Positions 4,633 through 5,614 of a stretch of DNA of 5,614 bases are shown here, piece after piece. The notes beneath the pieces are model-generated. The model saw nothing but the letters and a program-made list of their open reading frames with translations, was not told where the DNA came from and did not search any database. Numbering within the stretch: the stretch's first letter is position 1; every line of letters starts with the position of its first letter. The position numbers were made by a program, and so were the translations under genes. The DNA is from Candidatus Izemoplasma sp. (GTDB lineage Bacteria; Bacillota_I; Bacilli_A; Izemoplasmatales; Izemoplasmataceae). The stretch is taken from the NCBI GenBank assembly GCA_021736285.1, contig JAIPGE010000099.1, positions 1 to 5,614 of the forward strand, given 5' to 3'.

Positions 4633-5614
4633 ATGAATACAGATCTTAGTGTTTTTACAAATATGGAAGATGTAAAATTAAAGGACCGTCTAGAAAAAGT
4701 TCTTACTAATTCAAACTATTTTGATGTCTTAGTAGGCTATTTTAGAATGACAGGATTTTATAAGTTATACAAAAATCTTAATGAGGTTCAAGAAATTAGA
4801 ATTTTAATTGGATTGGGTATAGATAGAAAAACTGTAGACATGTATCAGCAATCTATAGATGACGTATCAAAAACTAAGTACTTACAAAGTGTACAGCTTA
4901 AAGTTGAGAAAGAATTTATAGAGTCCGATGATAATGCTAAAGTCGAAGAAGGTGTACATAAATTTTTAGAGTGGTTAAATTCAGGGAAATTAAAAATTCG
5001 TATGACTGCGAATCGAGATGTTCATGCAAAACTCTATATAATAAGAAAAAATCAAGATTTAGTACCAGATCAATTCGGAAATTTGATTACTGGATCAAGT
5101 AATTTTTCTCTAAGTGGATTAGAGAAAAATATAGAGTTCAATGTTGAGTTAAAAAACAGTGCAGATGTTAAGTATGCATTAGAGTTCTTTAATAAATTAT
5201 GGTCGGAATCAATTGAAATTAGTGAAGATATTATTGATTTGGTAAGGAATAATACTTGGATGAAAAGTGATATAACACCATATGAAATGTATCTTAAAAC
5301 TATTTACGAGTATTTTGAAGAAGAATTAGATGAGAATGATAAAATTCAACTAAATTTACCACCTGGCTTTATGAAGTTGAAATATCAAGAGCATGCAGTA
5401 AAACAGGCTTATAAGATCATAGAAATGCATGGAGGAGTATTTATATCTGATGTTGTTGGTTTGGGTAAAACTATCATAGCAGCAATGCTTTCAAAATCAC
5501 TAAAAGGTAGAAAACTATTTATTGTTCCTCCAGTAATCAAACAACAATGGGAGGAAATATTAAAAGATTTTGATTTACCAAGATCTGACACAGTTGAATC
5601 AAGTGGTAAAATTG
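4633..5614 (+). CDS. PLD-type nuclease / SNF2-like helicase fusion, 3' partial
   Basis: The frame is open from the ATG at 4633 to the window end (327 codons seen). GGGAG lies about 8 bases before the start. Residues 1-176 form a phospholipase-D-superfamily domain of the nuclease type: VGYFRMTGFYKLY (about 34-46), ILIGLGID, the catalytic His131-x-Lys133 (VHAKLYI), then GSSNFSLSGL (154-163) and Asn166-x-Glu168. A single such motif means two chains would build one active site. About residues 241-327 begin a superfamily 2 SNF2-like helicase: a Q-like LKYQEHAV, Walker A DVVGLGKT (273-280) and motif Ia FIVPPVIKQQW (296-306). The DExH motif and second RecA-like domain must lie beyond the window. Family members of this design are large proteins of restriction or anti-phage loci; that role is inferred. 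GAG is 12 of 28 Glu codons, matching the phosphatase gene and not the upstream operon. Confidence 0.9.
   Translation, partial: MNTDLSVFTNMEDVKLKDRLEKVLTNSNYFDVLVGYFRMTGFYKLYKNLNEVQEIRILIGLGIDRKTVDMYQQSIDDVSKTKYLQSVQLKVEKEFIESDDNAKVEEGVHKFLEWLNSGKLKIRMTANRDVHAKLYIIRKNQDLVPDQFGNLITGSSNFSLSGLEKNIEFNVELKNSADVKYALEFFNKLWSESIEISEDIIDLVRNNTWMKSDITPYEMYLKTIYEYFEEELDENDKIQLNLPPGFMKLKYQEHAVKQAYKIIEMHGGVFISDVVGLGKTIIAAMLSKSLKGRKLFIVPPVIKQQWEEILKDFDLPRSDTVESSGKI

Noticed and set aside
5409..5591. Minus-strand open frame of 60 codons opposite the helicase Walker A region
   Set aside because: Antisense to conserved SF2 motifs; no independent evidence.
1..5614. Mycoplasma-type code with TGA read as tryptophan, considered because of the AT-rich, mollicute-like look
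   Set aside because: xerC, the adenylyltransferase gene and rlmH all end naturally at TGA at their family lengths, and tryptophans are TGG.

Overview
The window is AT-rich and nearly all coding on the + strand. It reads as a low-GC Bacillota or Bacillota-related chromosome (Mycoplasmatota-like lineages that kept the standard code also fit). The support is a folate-dependent TrmFO followed directly by a XerC-type recombinase, a typical Bacillota gene order; purine-rich Shine-Dalgarno sites; and TGA used as a true stop (three genes end in TGA) with tryptophan written as TGG. I cannot name the genus.

Positions 1-3977 hold a tightly packed, probably co-transcribed chromosomal operon: trmFO (5' end cut by the window), xerC, a small four-helix membrane protein, an ANT(6)/AadK-like nucleotidyltransferase and rlmH. 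The genes either overlap by 4 bases (ATGA) or lie 1-3 bases apart. Two of them modify RNA (m5U54 in tRNA; m3-pseudouridine in the 23S rRNA decoding contact), and one resolves chromosome dimers. A Rho-independent terminator at 4008-4035 closes the operon.

Positions 4041-5614 are different in character. An extended -10 promoter beside the terminator drives a dual-specificity-phosphatase-like gene. This is followed by the first 327 codons of a large protein joining an N-terminal phospholipase-D-type (HxK...GSSN) nuclease domain to a SNF2-like helicase, cut by the window end. Glutamate codon use changes abruptly here: GAG is 18 of 42 Glu codons, against 5 of about 77 upstream. The change begins right after the 3' end of rlmH, whose last 18 bases closely resemble the attachment site used by staphylococcal SCC elements in the same gene. 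The simplest reading is an accessory island, probably anti-phage or DNA-restriction in nature, inserted behind rlmH. Its remaining genes, any recombinase and its far boundary lie beyond the window.

No tRNA, rRNA, CRISPR array, riboswitch or insertion sequence is visible.
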